This document shows, one piece after another, positions 19,854-20,236 of a stretch of DNA of 20,236 nt. The first letter of the stretch is position 1. Each line of letters begins with the position of its first letter. This DNA is from a virus, in IMG/VR virus record IMGVR_UViG_3300036770_006489, positions 1 through 20,236 of that record, one strand, 5' to 3'. A program made the translations under genes and the position numbers. The notes under the pieces are model-generated. The model was not told where the DNA came from. It ran no database searches and saw only the letters and a list, made by a program, of their open reading frames with translations.

Positions 19854-20236
19854 ATGAAAGACATTCTACAAGACATAGTAAGCCATACTCAGAATCTTGG
19901 CTTCTTGACCACAGTTAAAATCACAGGCACAGAAGATAAAACCACAATGTTTTCGATGGCTGAGGATCGATCAGTTATCATGGAGGCAGACACTCATAAT
20001 CCATATCCGGATATGATCGGAACCTTCGGTATGCCTCAACTACAAAAGTTGAAATATCTGCTAGACGGATCAGAGTACAGCAAAGACGCTAAAATTAACG
20101 TAACCTTTGCAGATCGCAACGGAGAAACTATTCCTGTCGGCATCCACTTTGAAAACAAAGATGGCGACTTTAAAAACGATTATCGTTTTATGAATCAGGA
20201 AATCATCAACGAAAAGATGAAGACTGTCAAGTTTCG
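19854..20236 (+). CDS. 45: Sliding clamp, gp45-type (3' end outside window)
   Basis: The first 127 codons of a protein that runs off the right edge. The sequence MKDILQDIVSHTQNLGFLTT, with AEDRSVIMEADTH and IGTFGMPQLQKLKYLL after it, and the later IPVGIHFENKDGDFKNDYRF, match my memory of the gp45 sliding clamps of marine T4-like phages, which diverge strongly from T4 gp45. The clamp tethers gp43 to DNA and, in T4, activates late transcription with gp33 and gp55. Position directly after gene 43 agrees. GGAG at 19842-19845 gives a good start. There is no short sequence motif that proves a clamp, so context carries part of the weight. Confidence 0.82.
   Translation, partial: MKDILQDIVSHTQNLGFLTTVKITGTEDKTTMFSMAEDRSVIMEADTHNPYPDMIGTFGMPQLQKLKYLLDGSEYSKDAKINVTFADRNGETIPVGIHFENKDGDFKNDYRFMNQEIINEKMKTVKF

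Noticed and set aside
1-20236. tRNA genes, CRISPR arrays, insertion sequences, integrase or attachment sites
   Set aside because: None seen on reading both strands; the intergenic gaps are all under 150 bases and accounted for by promoters, terminators or leaders.

Overview
The window is a continuous, densely packed stretch of an AT-rich genome of a tailed phage of the T4-like myovirus group, most like the marine members of that group. The evidence is a T4-type replication block (a family-B DNA polymerase, gp43, followed by a gp45-type sliding clamp), a T4 DsbA-type double-stranded DNA-binding protein, PhoH, several octamers resembling the T4 late promoter TATAAATA, and many small genes joined by ATGA or TAATG overlaps. 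A glycoside hydrolase 19 endolysin with an inner/outer-membrane spanin pair points to a Gram-negative host. No photosystem gene is seen, so a heterotrophic host (for example a marine alphaproteobacterium) fits at least as well as a cyanobacterium. This is inference.

Layout. 1-1000: the tail of an unrecognised plus-strand gene, then phoH on the minus strand with a structured leader. 1000-4700: a late-type unit with two conserved unknown proteins, then a lysis region (GH19 endolysin, overlapping Rz/Rz1-like spanins, a small basic protein, a two-helix membrane protein with a canonical EF-hand loop as holin candidate, and a small exported protein), closed by a strong terminator. 4759-8397: an overlapping proteostasis operon of a DnaJ co-chaperone, a peptide deformylase and a ClpA-type AAA+ unfoldase that keeps the ClpP-docking loop. 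8405-16399: a run of 13 small to medium genes. They include a polymerase-beta-like nucleotidyltransferase, a ligase-fold protein with a KxDG motif, an HxGH cytidylyltransferase-like protein, an A-type Fe-S carrier and a HAD phosphatase, mixed with basic Lys-rich proteins. Several start with a short hydrophobic/acidic leader ending in (L/I)xE, like the capsid-targeting leaders of T4 internal proteins. 16400-20236: a terminator with a sigma70 promoter nested in it, dsbA, a membrane protein, a leader with two hairpins sharing an identical 8-nt loop (candidate gp43 translational operator), gene 43, and the start of gene 45 behind a compound early/late promoter.

The strongest candidates for something undescribed are: (1) the twin-hairpin operator in front of gene 43; (2) the putative set of packaged internal proteins, including enzymes that together resemble an RNA/nucleotide repair kit; (3) the DnaJ-deformylase-ClpA operon, which may redirect host ClpP; and (4) late-promoter motifs fused to stop codons so that the predicted transcript starts at or within two bases of the start codon. 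No tRNA, CRISPR array, insertion sequence or attachment site was recognised, and there is no gene-free stretch longer than 300 bases.
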